From a virus: 28,366 bases of DNA. The first letter of the stretch is position 1. Each line of letters opens with the position of its first letter. A program made the translations under genes and the position numbers. Location: positions 1 through 28,366 of the IMG/VR virus record IMGVR_UViG_3300028388_002847, one strand, 5' to 3'. Shown here in pieces: positions 7,078 to 15,181 of the stretch. The notes under the pieces are model-generated. The model had not been told where the DNA came from, searched no databases, and saw only the letters and a program-made list of their open reading frames with translations.

Positions 7078-7106
7078 ACCTTCTTCCCTTGAGACCGGGA
7101 GAACCT

Positions 7107-9086
7107 GTGGTAATCAGTATCGACTTCGAAACGCGCTCGACGCTGAATCTCAGAAGGTCCGGCGTCTATCCTTATGCGATGCACCCGGACACCGATGTCT
7201 GGGTGATGGCCTACGCCGTGGATGACGGCCCCGTCGAGGTCTGGCGACCCGGCGACCCGGTCCCTTCCACTTTCCGGAATCCGGAAAAGGTGGACGAGTA
7301 CCGGGCCTGGAACGCGGAGTTTGAGCGGGTCATCTACGCCGCCATCCTGGCCCAGCGGTACGGGTTCCCACCGGTCCCCCTGGAGAAGTGGTTCGACACC
7401 GCCGCCCAGGCCGCCGCCATGGCCCTCCCCCGTGGACTGGGCCAGGCCGCCGAGGTCCTGGGTCTGAAGGAGCAGAAGGACTCCGATGGCCGGAGGCTGA
7501 TGCTCCAGATGGCCAAGCCCCGCCGCATCGAAGATGACGGCACCATCATCTGGTGGGACGTGCCGGAGAAGATGGAGCGCCTGGTGGCCTACTGCGTCCA
7601 GGACGTGGAGGTGGAGCGAGCCATCGGGAAGGTCCTGCCCCCGCTGTCCAAGAAGGAGCGATGGGTCTACATCATGGACCAGCGGGCGAACACCCGGGGG
7701 TTCCAGGTGGACCTGGAGCTGGTGGCCGCCGCCCAGGATGTCATGGGCGTGGAGATGGAGCGGGCCGGGGAGCGACTGGGGGAGATCACCGGCTACGAGG
7801 TCACCAAAGTGACAGATGTGAACGGGATCACCTCCTGGTTGAAGAACAACGGGCTCCCCGACCTGCCCAACCTCCGGAAGGACACGGTCCGGGATCTCCT
7901 GGAGGATGATAAGGTGGACGGCCCGGCCCGGGAAGTGCTCCAGATCCGGGCGGACACCGGGAAGACCTCCACAGCCAAGCTGGACGCCTTCCAGGCCGCC
8001 GCCGGGCCCGACGGACGGGTCCGGGGCACCTTCCTGTACCACGGGGCCTCCACGGGCCGCTGGAGCGGTCGCCTGGTCCAGCCCCAGAATTTCCCCCGGC
8101 CCGAGATGCGGGACCCGGAGAAGTACATCAGACCCATCCTGGAGGATGATGTCTGGCCCCCGAGCCACCCTGCCCCGGCCATCGTGGTGTCCTCCCTCCT
8201 CCGCTCCATGATCGTGGCGGGGCCGGGGAGGATCCTCCGGTCCGGCGACTACTCCCAGATCGAAGCCCGGGTGATCGCCTGGATCGCCGGACAGGAGGAC
8301 CTCCTGGATCTCTTCGCCCGGGGTGGGAAGGTCTACGAGGACATGGCCTCCACCATCTTCGACAAGCCGCTGGAGGAGATCGCCAAGGACTCCTTTGAGC
8401 GGCAGATCGGGAAGAATTCCATCCTGGGCTGTGGCTTCGGGATGGGAGCGGACCGCTTCGCTGACCAGGTCTGGGAGCAGACCGGGATCGTCCTGGACCG
8501 GGGAGACCCGGAGGAGGGACGCCCCGACATGGCCCAGAAGGTGATCGACACCTACCGGGCCAAGAACCACCGGATCAAGTCCTTCTGGGACGAGATCTAC
8601 TCCGCCGCCTACTCCGCCACCCTGCACCCTGGGAAGGCGTTCCACTGTGGGCGGGAGGGTTGCATCCGGTTCAAGGTCTACCAGGACGTGCTCTGGTGTA
8701 CGCTCCCGAGCGGGCGGCACCTGGCGTACTCCATCCCCCGGATCGAAGACCGCATGACCCCATGGGGCGAGATGCGCCCCACCCTCACCTACTGCGGGGT
8801 CACGGGCCCCGCCAGGAAGTGGAAGCGGGTGTCTACCTACGGCGGGCACCTCACCGAGAACGTGGTCCAGGCCATCGCCCGTGACTGCATGGCCGAGGCG
8901 TGGCTCCGCTTGGAAATTGCGGGCTACCCAATTATCATGACTGTCCACGACGAGCTGGTGGCCGAGCCCAGAGCGGGGCACGGATCCCAGGAGGAATTCG
9001 AACGCATCCTCGCTACTCGTCCTGCCTGGGCCCCTGACCTGCCCATCGCCGTAGAGGGCTGGGAAGGAGACCGGTACCGCAAATGA
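7107..9086 (+). CDS. Family A DNA polymerase with 3'-5' exonuclease
   Basis: A 659-residue replicative polymerase. The exonuclease motifs are SIDFETRS (D6, E8), AWNAEFERV near residue 70 and YCVQDVEVE near 163. The polymerase motifs are A, DYSQIEARV (D381); B, R432...K436...L440-G...F444 within RQIGKNSILGCGFGMG; and C, VHDEL (D615). The residue aligned with E. coli Pol I Phe762 is Leu and that aligned with Tyr766 is Phe. I chose GTG 7107, with GGGAG 5 nt upstream, because the open frame before it lies in the structured RNA gap. It resembles both ordinary phage PolA and DpoZ of 2-aminoadenine phages; motifs alone do not separate them. Its TGA overlaps the primase-helicase ATG. Confidence 0.92.
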   Translation: MVISIDFETRSTLNLRRSGVYPYAMHPDTDVWVMAYAVDDGPVEVWRPGDPVPSTFRNPEKVDEYRAWNAEFERVIYAAILAQRYGFPPVPLEKWFDTAAQAAAMALPRGLGQAAEVLGLKEQKDSDGRRLMLQMAKPRRIEDDGTIIWWDVPEKMERLVAYCVQDVEVERAIGKVLPPLSKKERWVYIMDQRANTRGFQVDLELVAAAQDVMGVEMERAGERLGEITGYEVTKVTDVNGITSWLKNNGLPDLPNLRKDTVRDLLEDDKVDGPAREVLQIRADTGKTSTAKLDAFQAAAGPDGRVRGTFLYHGASTGRWSGRLVQPQNFPRPEMRDPEKYIRPILEDDVWPPSHPAPAIVVSSLLRSMIVAGPGRILRSGDYSQIEARVIAWIAGQEDLLDLFARGGKVYEDMASTIFDKPLEEIAKDSFERQIGKNSILGCGFGMGADRFADQVWEQTGIVLDRGDPEEGRPDMAQKVIDTYRAKNHRIKSFWDEIYSAAYSATLHPGKAFHCGREGCIRFKVYQDVLWCTLPSGRHLAYSIPRIEDRMTPWGEMRPTLTYCGVTGPARKWKRVSTYGGHLTENVVQAIARDCMAEAWLRLEIAGYPIIMTVHDELVAEPRAGHGSQEEFERILATRPAWAPDLPIAVEGWEGDRYRK

Positions 9087-11497
9087 TCCGAGACGCCTAC
9101 GAGAAAGGATACGGGGACGCCATCATGCCGGTGATCCCCCCGGGAGCAGAGATCTCCCCGCACAGCCGCATCAGCCCCGCCGCCGTCGGGAAGATCCCCG
9201 GCACCTGGACCAAGGAAGGTTGGGTAGGGCTGAACCTGACCAAGCGACCCCCCATGAGCCTTGGGCAGGCGGAGGACTACGAGAAGCTGGGGTCCAGCTT
9301 CGGTCTCGCCGCCGACCGGTTCCCGGGGATCGACATCGACGTGGACGATCCGAAGCTGACGGTGGATCTCATCTCCACCTTCTTCAAGCTCCTGGGCGAG
9401 GGTCCGGTCCGCTACTCCAAGCCTGGCCGGGGGCTCATCGTGTACGCCAGTGGCGTACCCCTCCCCCGGATCCGCCTCACCCTGACCAGGGATGACGAGG
9501 ACTACGCTGTGGAGCTACTGGGCAAGGACCGCCAGTACGTCATCCAGGGGAAGCACCCGTCCGGGCAGGAGTACGGGTTCACCCCGAAGCACGACCTGGT
9601 CCCGGTGGAGGAGCTGGTCACCATCGACAAGGACCAGGTGATCGGGGCCTTCCAGCAGATTCAGACGGCCCTGGAGGAGAGGGGCTGGACCTGCGACATC
9701 CACGTTGAGGGCGCCCGGGAGGAGCGGGAGCTGGTTGACCAGGCGGACCTGAAGGCCCCCGACGCCAAGGCCCTCGCACAGGTCGTGAAGCAGATCCCCA
9801 ATCGGTACGATGACCGGGCCGACTGGATCCGGGTGGGCCACGGCATCAAGGCGGCCTCCCAGGACTTCCCGGAGATCGGGTTCCAGATCTGGGAGTGGTG
9901 GTCGAACCAGTGGGAAGGGGGTAACGAGCCGGAGGAGATTGCCCGCAACTGGGACCGGATGAAGTCCCCGTTCGAAGTCGGGTACGACTACCTCGTCGGC
10001 CTGGCCGGGGAGAAGGAGCGCCTGGCCCAGGACTGGTTCGAACCGGATCCCGAAGCCGTCCCCGAGGACGATCCGGAGCCCCTCTTCGTGGACAGCGAGG
10101 CCGCCTTCGGCACAGACCGCTGGGCCCTGGACCAGATCCAGGACGCCCTGGCCGGGTACCTCATCTACAACCCCCACCGTGGGGTCTGGATGATCTGGAA
10201 CGGGTTCCGCTGGGAGCCGGACGATGATGACCGGTCCCTTGACGTGATCGGGAACCTGCTCCAGGCTATGGGTCTCCGGCTCCTGGAGCGGGCGGACATG
10301 ATGTCCGACAAGGAGGGCAAGTCCCTCCGGGCCGCCGCGATCAAGTACCAGAACACCACCGGGATCCGCAACGTCAAGACCCTGGCGGAGAGCCGACTGG
10401 GCGTCTCCAACGGAGCCTTCGACGCGGACCCGATGAAGCTCAACACACCTGCGGGGGTGGTAGATCTCGTCTCTGGGGAGGTCTCACCTCCTTCACCGGA
10501 GGTCCTCGTTTCGAGGTCTACCACCGTCGCTCCCGCAGGCCGCTACGACCCCACCAGGGCACCGCTCTGGGAGGGGTTCGTCCAGGACCTGGCCGGGGGA
10601 GACCCCGCCATGGTCCGCTTCTTCCAGGACCTGTGTGGGTACTGCCTCACCGGAGACGTGAGCGAGAAGAGCCTCTACTACGTCTGGGGTGCCAACTCCG
10701 ACACCGGGAAGAGCACCTTCATCCGGATCCTCCAGGACATCATGGGGAGCTACTCCGACACGGTGCCGGTGAAGTCGGTGATCGGCGGAGGCGGCGGGGA
10801 CATCCCGGCGGACATCGCCAAGATCGCCGGGGCCCGGCTGGTGACCGCCACGGAGCCCAGCGCCAACCAGTCCTGGAACGAGGAGCGGGTGAAGGCCATG
10901 ACCGGGGGTGACCTCATCTCCGCCCGATTCTTGCACCAGAATTTCTTTGAGTATTACCCCACCTACAAGATCGTCATCGTGGGGAACCACGAACCGAACA
11001 TCGAAACGGCGGACGATGCTATGCTCCGCCGGGTGAAGATCGTCCCGGCCAACCACAAGGTCCCCCGGTCGAAGCAGATCGCGGACCTGTCCTCCCGTGT
11101 CCTGGAGGAGGAAGGGGAGCAGGTGCTCCGCTGGATGATCGACGGGTGCCTCCGCTGGACCCGGGATGGGCTCAAGCTCCCGTCCGCCGTGCAGGACGCC
11201 ACCGACGCCTACGCCGAGGACGAGTCCATCCTGGACCGCTTCGTGGAGGAGCAGTGTGTGGTGGAGGACGGAGCGTTCGTGAGCCGGGCCAAGCTCTACG
11301 AAGCCTGGCGGAATTTCTGCTACGCCCGAGGGGAGGAGCCTGGGCCCGAGAAGGGCTTCAAGCGAACCTTCGGACCCAAGGCCGCTGACCTGGGCCTGTC
11401 GAATCACCGTGACTTCGAAGAGGGTCAACAGCGGCGAGGCTACCAGGGGATCAAGCTCCTGGAGCACAACAACACCACCTTCAAGCCTGGAGGCTGA
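9083..11497 (+). CDS. PrimPol primase fused to SF3/D5-type helicase
   Basis: An 804-residue replication protein. Residues ~1-200 resemble a PrimPol domain (FPGIDIDVDDPKL, with D83 and D85 as likely catalytic residues; RYSKPGRGLIVYA; and YVIQGKHPSG with a conserved His). Residues ~240-300 look like PriCT-2 (DRADWIRVGHGIKAA...IWEWWS). The C-terminal half is a D5_N/SF3 helicase: Walker A GANSDTGKST (~536-545), a Walker B-like LVTATEP, motif C KIVIVGNHEP, and an arginine-finger region MLRRVKIVP. It would lay primers and unwind DNA for the adjacent polymerase. ATG 9083 is in ATGA overlap with the polymerase stop. Confidence 0.9.
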   Translation: MIRDAYEKGYGDAIMPVIPPGAEISPHSRISPAAVGKIPGTWTKEGWVGLNLTKRPPMSLGQAEDYEKLGSSFGLAADRFPGIDIDVDDPKLTVDLISTFFKLLGEGPVRYSKPGRGLIVYASGVPLPRIRLTLTRDDEDYAVELLGKDRQYVIQGKHPSGQEYGFTPKHDLVPVEELVTIDKDQVIGAFQQIQTALEERGWTCDIHVEGAREERELVDQADLKAPDAKALAQVVKQIPNRYDDRADWIRVGHGIKAASQDFPEIGFQIWEWWSNQWEGGNEPEEIARNWDRMKSPFEVGYDYLVGLAGEKERLAQDWFEPDPEAVPEDDPEPLFVDSEAAFGTDRWALDQIQDALAGYLIYNPHRGVWMIWNGFRWEPDDDDRSLDVIGNLLQAMGLRLLERADMMSDKEGKSLRAAAIKYQNTTGIRNVKTLAESRLGVSNGAFDADPMKLNTPAGVVDLVSGEVSPPSPEVLVSRSTTVAPAGRYDPTRAPLWEGFVQDLAGGDPAMVRFFQDLCGYCLTGDVSEKSLYYVWGANSDTGKSTFIRILQDIMGSYSDTVPVKSVIGGGGGDIPADIAKIAGARLVTATEPSANQSWNEERVKAMTGGDLISARFLHQNFFEYYPTYKIVIVGNHEPNIETADDAMLRRVKIVPANHKVPRSKQIADLSSRVLEEEGEQVLRWMIDGCLRWTRDGLKLPSAVQDATDAYAEDESILDRFVEEQCVVEDGAFVSRAKLYEAWRNFCYARGEEPGPEKGFKRTFGPKAADLGLSNHRDFEEGQQRRGYQGIKLLEHNNTTFKPGG

Positions 11498-11498
11498 C

Positions 11499-11864
11499 AT
11501 GGCACTGCCGAAACCCGCCACTGCCGTCTGGTATGTGTTCACCGCTCTGCTGGTGTCCACCATCTTCGTCACCCACCCCTTCTATGTGGGGATCGCGTTC
11601 GGCTTCTTCCTGGGGCCGGAGCTACTGGGGCTAATCACTCACGCCCCGGGTGACACCTACACCGAATTCACTCGCTGGAAGGTGACCGACGCCCCCGCCC
11701 GGTTCGGGTATGGGGTGATGGTCTCCGCCCTGGCCTACTTCCGGTTCCCGGAGCCCTTCAACATCTGGGCCAGCGTGATCCTTGCGGTCTGGCTCCCGGC
11801 CCATCTCGCGTTCCCCGGCGTTGAGCGGAAGCTCTGGGACCGGGTAAGGAGGATCTTCTCATGA
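11499..11864 (+). CDS. Small multi-spanning membrane protein
   Basis: A 121-residue protein with three to four hydrophobic segments: VWYVFTALLVSTIFV, FYVGIAFGFFLGPELLGLI, FGYGVMVSALAYF and IWASVILAVWLPAHLAF. It ends in a basic tail (ERKLWDRVRRIFS) expected on the cytoplasmic side. No family is recognised. GGAGG lies 5 nt before ATG 11499. It overlaps the next gene by ATGA. A membrane protein inside a replication/nucleotide operon could anchor replication, act in exclusion or be a holin-like protein; none of these can be shown here. Confidence 0.75.
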   Translation: MALPKPATAVWYVFTALLVSTIFVTHPFYVGIAFGFFLGPELLGLITHAPGDTYTEFTRWKVTDAPARFGYGVMVSALAYFRFPEPFNIWASVILAVWLPAHLAFPGVERKLWDRVRRIFS

Positions 11865-12466
11865 GCAACTGGAAGCCCACCAACAACCCGAAGGACGAGC
11901 TGGGGACCGCCAAGGCCCCGCTCCACCTCATCCCCAACACCGCCCTGGTGGCCATGTCGATGGCCTTCCTGGAGGGGCGGGAGAAGTACGGGCAGTACAA
12001 CTGGCGGATCACCGGGGTCCGGGCGTCGGTCTACCAGGCCGCCCTGCTCCGGCACATGATGGCCTGGTTCGACGGCGAGGACATCGACCCCGACTCCGGG
12101 CTCCCTCACCTCCACAAGGCCATCGCTTGCCTGGCCATCCTCATCGACGCGGACGTGCTGGGGGTGCTGGAGGATGACCGCCCGCCCAGGGCTCCCACGG
12201 CCCGGATGATGGAGTCCACGAAGGAGCTGGGTGAGCACATCCGGACGAAGCTGGCCGAGTACAAGCCCTTCCAGTACACCGAGCGGAACCGGCACGAAGG
12301 GCCGCAGGAGGATCCCGGCCCTATCCGGGACTTCTTCGACCCGCCCCTTGGGCAGACGCCGGTCCGCCATGAGCAGACCCGGGAGGCGATGGAGGCGATG
12401 GAGGACGAGGCCAACTACTACGCCGACTTCAACCCGGACGGGTCACCGAAGAGTCCCGGGGAGTAG
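11861..12466 (+). CDS. dATP/dGTP diphosphohydrolase-like protein (DUF5664, MazZ-like)
   Basis: A 201-residue protein whose first ~100 residues match the DUF5664 pattern: NPKDELGTAKAPLHLIPNTAL, REKYGQYNWR, YQAALLRHMMAWFDGEDIDPDSG, LPHLHKAIACLAILID. This domain belongs with all-alpha NTP pyrophosphatases. It is annotated as a dATP/dGTP diphosphohydrolase after phage MazZ, which converts dGTP to dGMP for 2-aminoadenine synthesis, but it also occurs in phages not known to modify DNA. Likely metal-binding acidic residues sit in the GEDIDPDSG segment. The C-terminal half is hydrophilic and not recognised. It is the last plus-strand gene and overlaps the convergent minus-strand gene by 24 bp. Confidence 0.8.
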   Translation: MSNWKPTNNPKDELGTAKAPLHLIPNTALVAMSMAFLEGREKYGQYNWRITGVRASVYQAALLRHMMAWFDGEDIDPDSGLPHLHKAIACLAILIDADVLGVLEDDRPPRAPTARMMESTKELGEHIRTKLAEYKPFQYTERNRHEGPQEDPGPIRDFFDPPLGQTPVRHEQTREAMEAMEDEANYYADFNPDGSPKSPGE

Positions 12467-15181
12467 CATCTCCTCGCCCCGCAGGACGTTGCCCAGTAGG
12501 CGGCGGAGTCCTGCGGGGCTGGTGTCCATCCCCCGCTGACGCGCCGTGTGGAGCACCTGGTCCGCCAGAAGCTCCTGGTACGTCCGGGTGGGGTTCGACT
12601 CCAGGCCGGTGAGCACACCACCGCCGGTCCACCGGGGGGCCTGGTAGGCCGCCGCAGAGGGCAGGCCGAACCGGTTGGCTCCCCGCTCGTAGATCTCCGA
12701 CACCGCCTGGTAGTCCGGCAGGTTCCGGATGGGTAGGGTGTTCTCCGCGTTCCGGATCTGCGCCGCCGTGAAGCCCGTCTCCGGGTTCAGTGCCAGCCGC
12801 CGCAGGTTCCGGTTGGCCATGACGTACTGCCAGATCCGACGCCGCTCATGGGTGTCGAGGGTGGCCATGGCGTTCCCGGCTCCCTGCCGGGCCTGGAAGT
12901 AGGACGGCGTCTTCCAGCTCGCGGCGTTGTAGTGAATGGCTCCGTCGCTCGACGGAAGCAGAAGCCCACGCTCCAGCCCTGTCTGGGCCGCGTCGAAGTG
13001 GCCCTGGGAGATCAGCGGCAGGTTGTCGGAGCCGGTGATCCTCCGGAAGGCGTCCCCGGCTTCCTCGTAGTCCGTGATGCCCCGCCGGTTCGCCCAGTTG
13101 ATGATGGACGCCAGGCTCATTTCGTTCGGGACGCTGTTCTGCGCCGACGCCGCCGAGCCGATGATGTTCCAGCGGCGGAAGAGGTCCGGGTCTCCCAGCT
13201 CCTCCGCAAACTGCCGCAGGCCCCCCAGCTCGTACCAGGGGCGACCGTCGAGCTGGGCCAGGCCACGGACCACGTCCGCGTCCAGGATGTTCCGGAGCCC
13301 TCTGGAGCGCCGCAGGGCGTCGAAGAAGGGCCTGGTTCTCGCCCTTGGGGCCGCCCGCTCCGCGTAGAGCGGGTCCACGGTGCCCGTGGCCTCCAGGCGC
13401 GGAGCCGCCGGGTCGAAGAGCCCGTAGGTCCGGTCGCTGGCGGTCATGTCCGTGGGCCGGACGTAGGGCGCACCCATCACAGGGGCGTTGAGGTCCGGCG
13501 GGGGCGGAGACGAGGGCGGCGTGAACGGTCCGGTCCCGCCACGGGGAGGCGGCGGGGCCATGAGGTCCGGCGGCGGCTCCACGTCATCGAACATCCCGAT
13601 GAGATGCCGGTCCGGGTCCGTGGTCATCACCACGCCCCGGGGGTCCCGCCAGGCCCCACCGCTCCTCCCTCCAGGCAGAGGCCCGGAGAAGCCCTCCGGT
13701 CCGGTTGGCTGGATCTCCCTGCCGTACATCGGGCGGATCTGGTGGCCGTAGGCCCGCTGGTAGCCAAACTCGTCCGTGAAGAGCCTCTGCGGGATCCCCC
13801 GCAGGCCCTCAGCGGCGTCCTCAGCGTAGCCCTGGGCCGTGAACGGGCTCTCCGTCGCCCAGAACTCCCCCTCCTTGGCCTGGGGGGTGTCGTACTCCTG
13901 GGTAGTCCCATGGTAGAGCGGGGTGTCCGTATCGTACCCGGACTCCCGGAGCCGCTGGATCCGGCCAGCGTCCCCGGTGGGGTAGTTAAGCTCTGCGACG
14001 TTGAAGTCCCGGTAGGGGCGGTTGCGGAGAGCGGCCTCCGGCCTGTCGTAGAAGCGGCTCTCGCTGTCGTACAGGTGGACGCCCTCGTAGGCCCGGTCAG
14101 AGCCCGAGGGGTTCCTGCCCGTCTCCCGGCCCGACGCCGGGCCCTGTCCCATGAAGGAGGGGTCCAGCTCCGTGACCTCCGGGTTCTCCACCGCATCGCT
14201 GTAGTGGCGGAGCGTCCGGGTCTCCGTGGGGCCCCGGGCGGAGATCTCCTCTCCCGCGTTCAGGTCGAAGATCGCGTCCTGGTTGTTCCGACGGGCGAGG
14301 CGCATCGCGGCGGCCCGCCCCTCTTCGGTGCGAGGGAAGGTCCGGGACACGTCGAGGACCACCACCTGGTCACCCTCCTCCAGGCCCAGCTCCGCGATCT
14401 CCTCCGGGGTGGCGTCCCGCCGCCAGGTCCCGATGTTGTTGGCGTCATCGGCCAGGTCATCCGCGAACCGCTCGTAGAAGCGGTAGAGGTCCTCGTCCGA
14501 CACACCGCCGTCCCGGGCCGGGACCACCATGTCATCTCCGTCCCGGACGGCCACGACGTAGTTGTCTGAGCCGAAGAGGTTCTGCCCCCGGGTGCTGAAG
14601 GTGGCCCCGCCGTTCCCGTTCCCGATGTCGAAGGCGGTGGCCTCCGAGATCTCCCGGTTCAGCTTCTGGAGGAAGTCGGAGCCCCGCTTCCCCATTCCGC
14701 CGGGAAGGAAGGGCAGGACGGCCAGAAGCTCCAGCCCCTTGCCAAGGCCCCCTTCCGCCTCAGCCATCCGGCCAGGCACCAGGGGGAGGTCCGCGCCCAG
14801 CAGGTCCGGCACCATGTCACCAGCGAAGCGGCCCAGGCTACCCTGAGCAGAGCCCTCGTCCGGGGCGATCTGCCCCGCCAGGCGCATCATGGCCTGCTCC
14901 GCCCGGCCTTCGCCGGGGAGGAAGCGAGCGAGACTGAGCGCACCGGATCCGATGCCCCGGAGGTAGTTGCCGTACCCCCTGGCCGGGTTCTCCGCCATCT
15001 CCCCGATGGCCCGGCCACCGAAGTCAGCGGCGGCGCGGGCGGCACCCGTGGTCAGGTCCGCCGCATCCCGGGTCCCTTCCAGGATCTGCTCGTATCCGGG
15101 GATCATCCGGGCGATGCGACGGATGTTCTCGCGGGTGGGCTCCAGTCCCATGGACCGGAGCATCTCAAGGATCTGTTCCAT
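12443..15181 (-). CDS. Large virion/ejection-type protein with ADP-ribosyltransferase-like motifs
   Basis: A 912-residue protein closing the late operon, in the position of T7 gp16-like internal proteins. Residues 1-170 are Ala/Gly-rich helices. Residues ~200-320 (NYVVAVRDGDDMVV, then ARRNNQDAIFDL) resemble a segment found in phage polyvalent proteins. Two ART-like starts follow: LRHYS at 324-328 with LDPSFMGQG, and LYHGTTQEYD at 422-431 with GEFWATESPFTAQGYA at 438-453. The second has the H-G-T and YA arrangement of ADP-ribosyltransferase folds. A Pro-rich linker (~536-565) leads to a helical C-terminus. Co-ejection into the host is inferred from context. ATG 15181 overlaps the previous stop (TAATG). 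Confidence 0.7.
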   Translation of the reverse strand: MEQILEMLRSMGLEPTRENIRRIARMIPGYEQILEGTRDAADLTTGAARAAADFGGRAIGEMAENPARGYGNYLRGIGSGALSLARFLPGEGRAEQAMMRLAGQIAPDEGSAQGSLGRFAGDMVPDLLGADLPLVPGRMAEAEGGLGKGLELLAVLPFLPGGMGKRGSDFLQKLNREISEATAFDIGNGNGGATFSTRGQNLFGSDNYVVAVRDGDDMVVPARDGGVSDEDLYRFYERFADDLADDANNIGTWRRDATPEEIAELGLEEGDQVVVLDVSRTFPRTEEGRAAAMRLARRNNQDAIFDLNAGEEISARGPTETRTLRHYSDAVENPEVTELDPSFMGQGPASGRETGRNPSGSDRAYEGVHLYDSESRFYDRPEAALRNRPYRDFNVAELNYPTGDAGRIQRLRESGYDTDTPLYHGTTQEYDTPQAKEGEFWATESPFTAQGYAEDAAEGLRGIPQRLFTDEFGYQRAYGHQIRPMYGREIQPTGPEGFSGPLPGGRSGGAWRDPRGVVMTTDPDRHLIGMFDDVEPPPDLMAPPPPRGGTGPFTPPSSPPPPDLNAPVMGAPYVRPTDMTASDRTYGLFDPAAPRLEATGTVDPLYAERAAPRARTRPFFDALRRSRGLRNILDADVVRGLAQLDGRPWYELGGLRQFAEELGDPDLFRRWNIIGSAASAQNSVPNEMSLASIINWANRRGITDYEEAGDAFRRITGSDNLPLISQGHFDAAQTGLERGLLLPSSDGAIHYNAASWKTPSYFQARQGAGNAMATLDTHERRRIWQYVMANRNLRRLALNPETGFTAAQIRNAENTLPIRNLPDYQAVSEIYERGANRFGLPSAAAYQAPRWTGGGVLTGLESNPTRTYQELLADQVLHTARQRGMDTSPAGLRRLLGNVLRGEEMLLPGTLR

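Noticed and set aside
6951-7106. An extended polymerase N-terminus beginning at ATG 6951
   Set aside because: These codons lie inside the tRNA-like domain and three-way junction, and the peptide is not PolA-like. The exonuclease motif begins directly after GTG 7107, which has its own ribosome-binding site.
6843-8981. A 712-codon minus-strand frame over the polymerase gene, and similar antisense frames at 259-1686, 3443-4795, 4875-6119 and 12848-14569 (+)
   Set aside because: All are stop-poor shadows of well-supported genes on the other strand and show no family motifs or ribosome-binding sites.
12466-12500. Bidirectional terminator at the convergent gene ends
   Set aside because: Only a weak GGAG/CTCC stem near 12459-12473 is visible, without a T-run on either strand.
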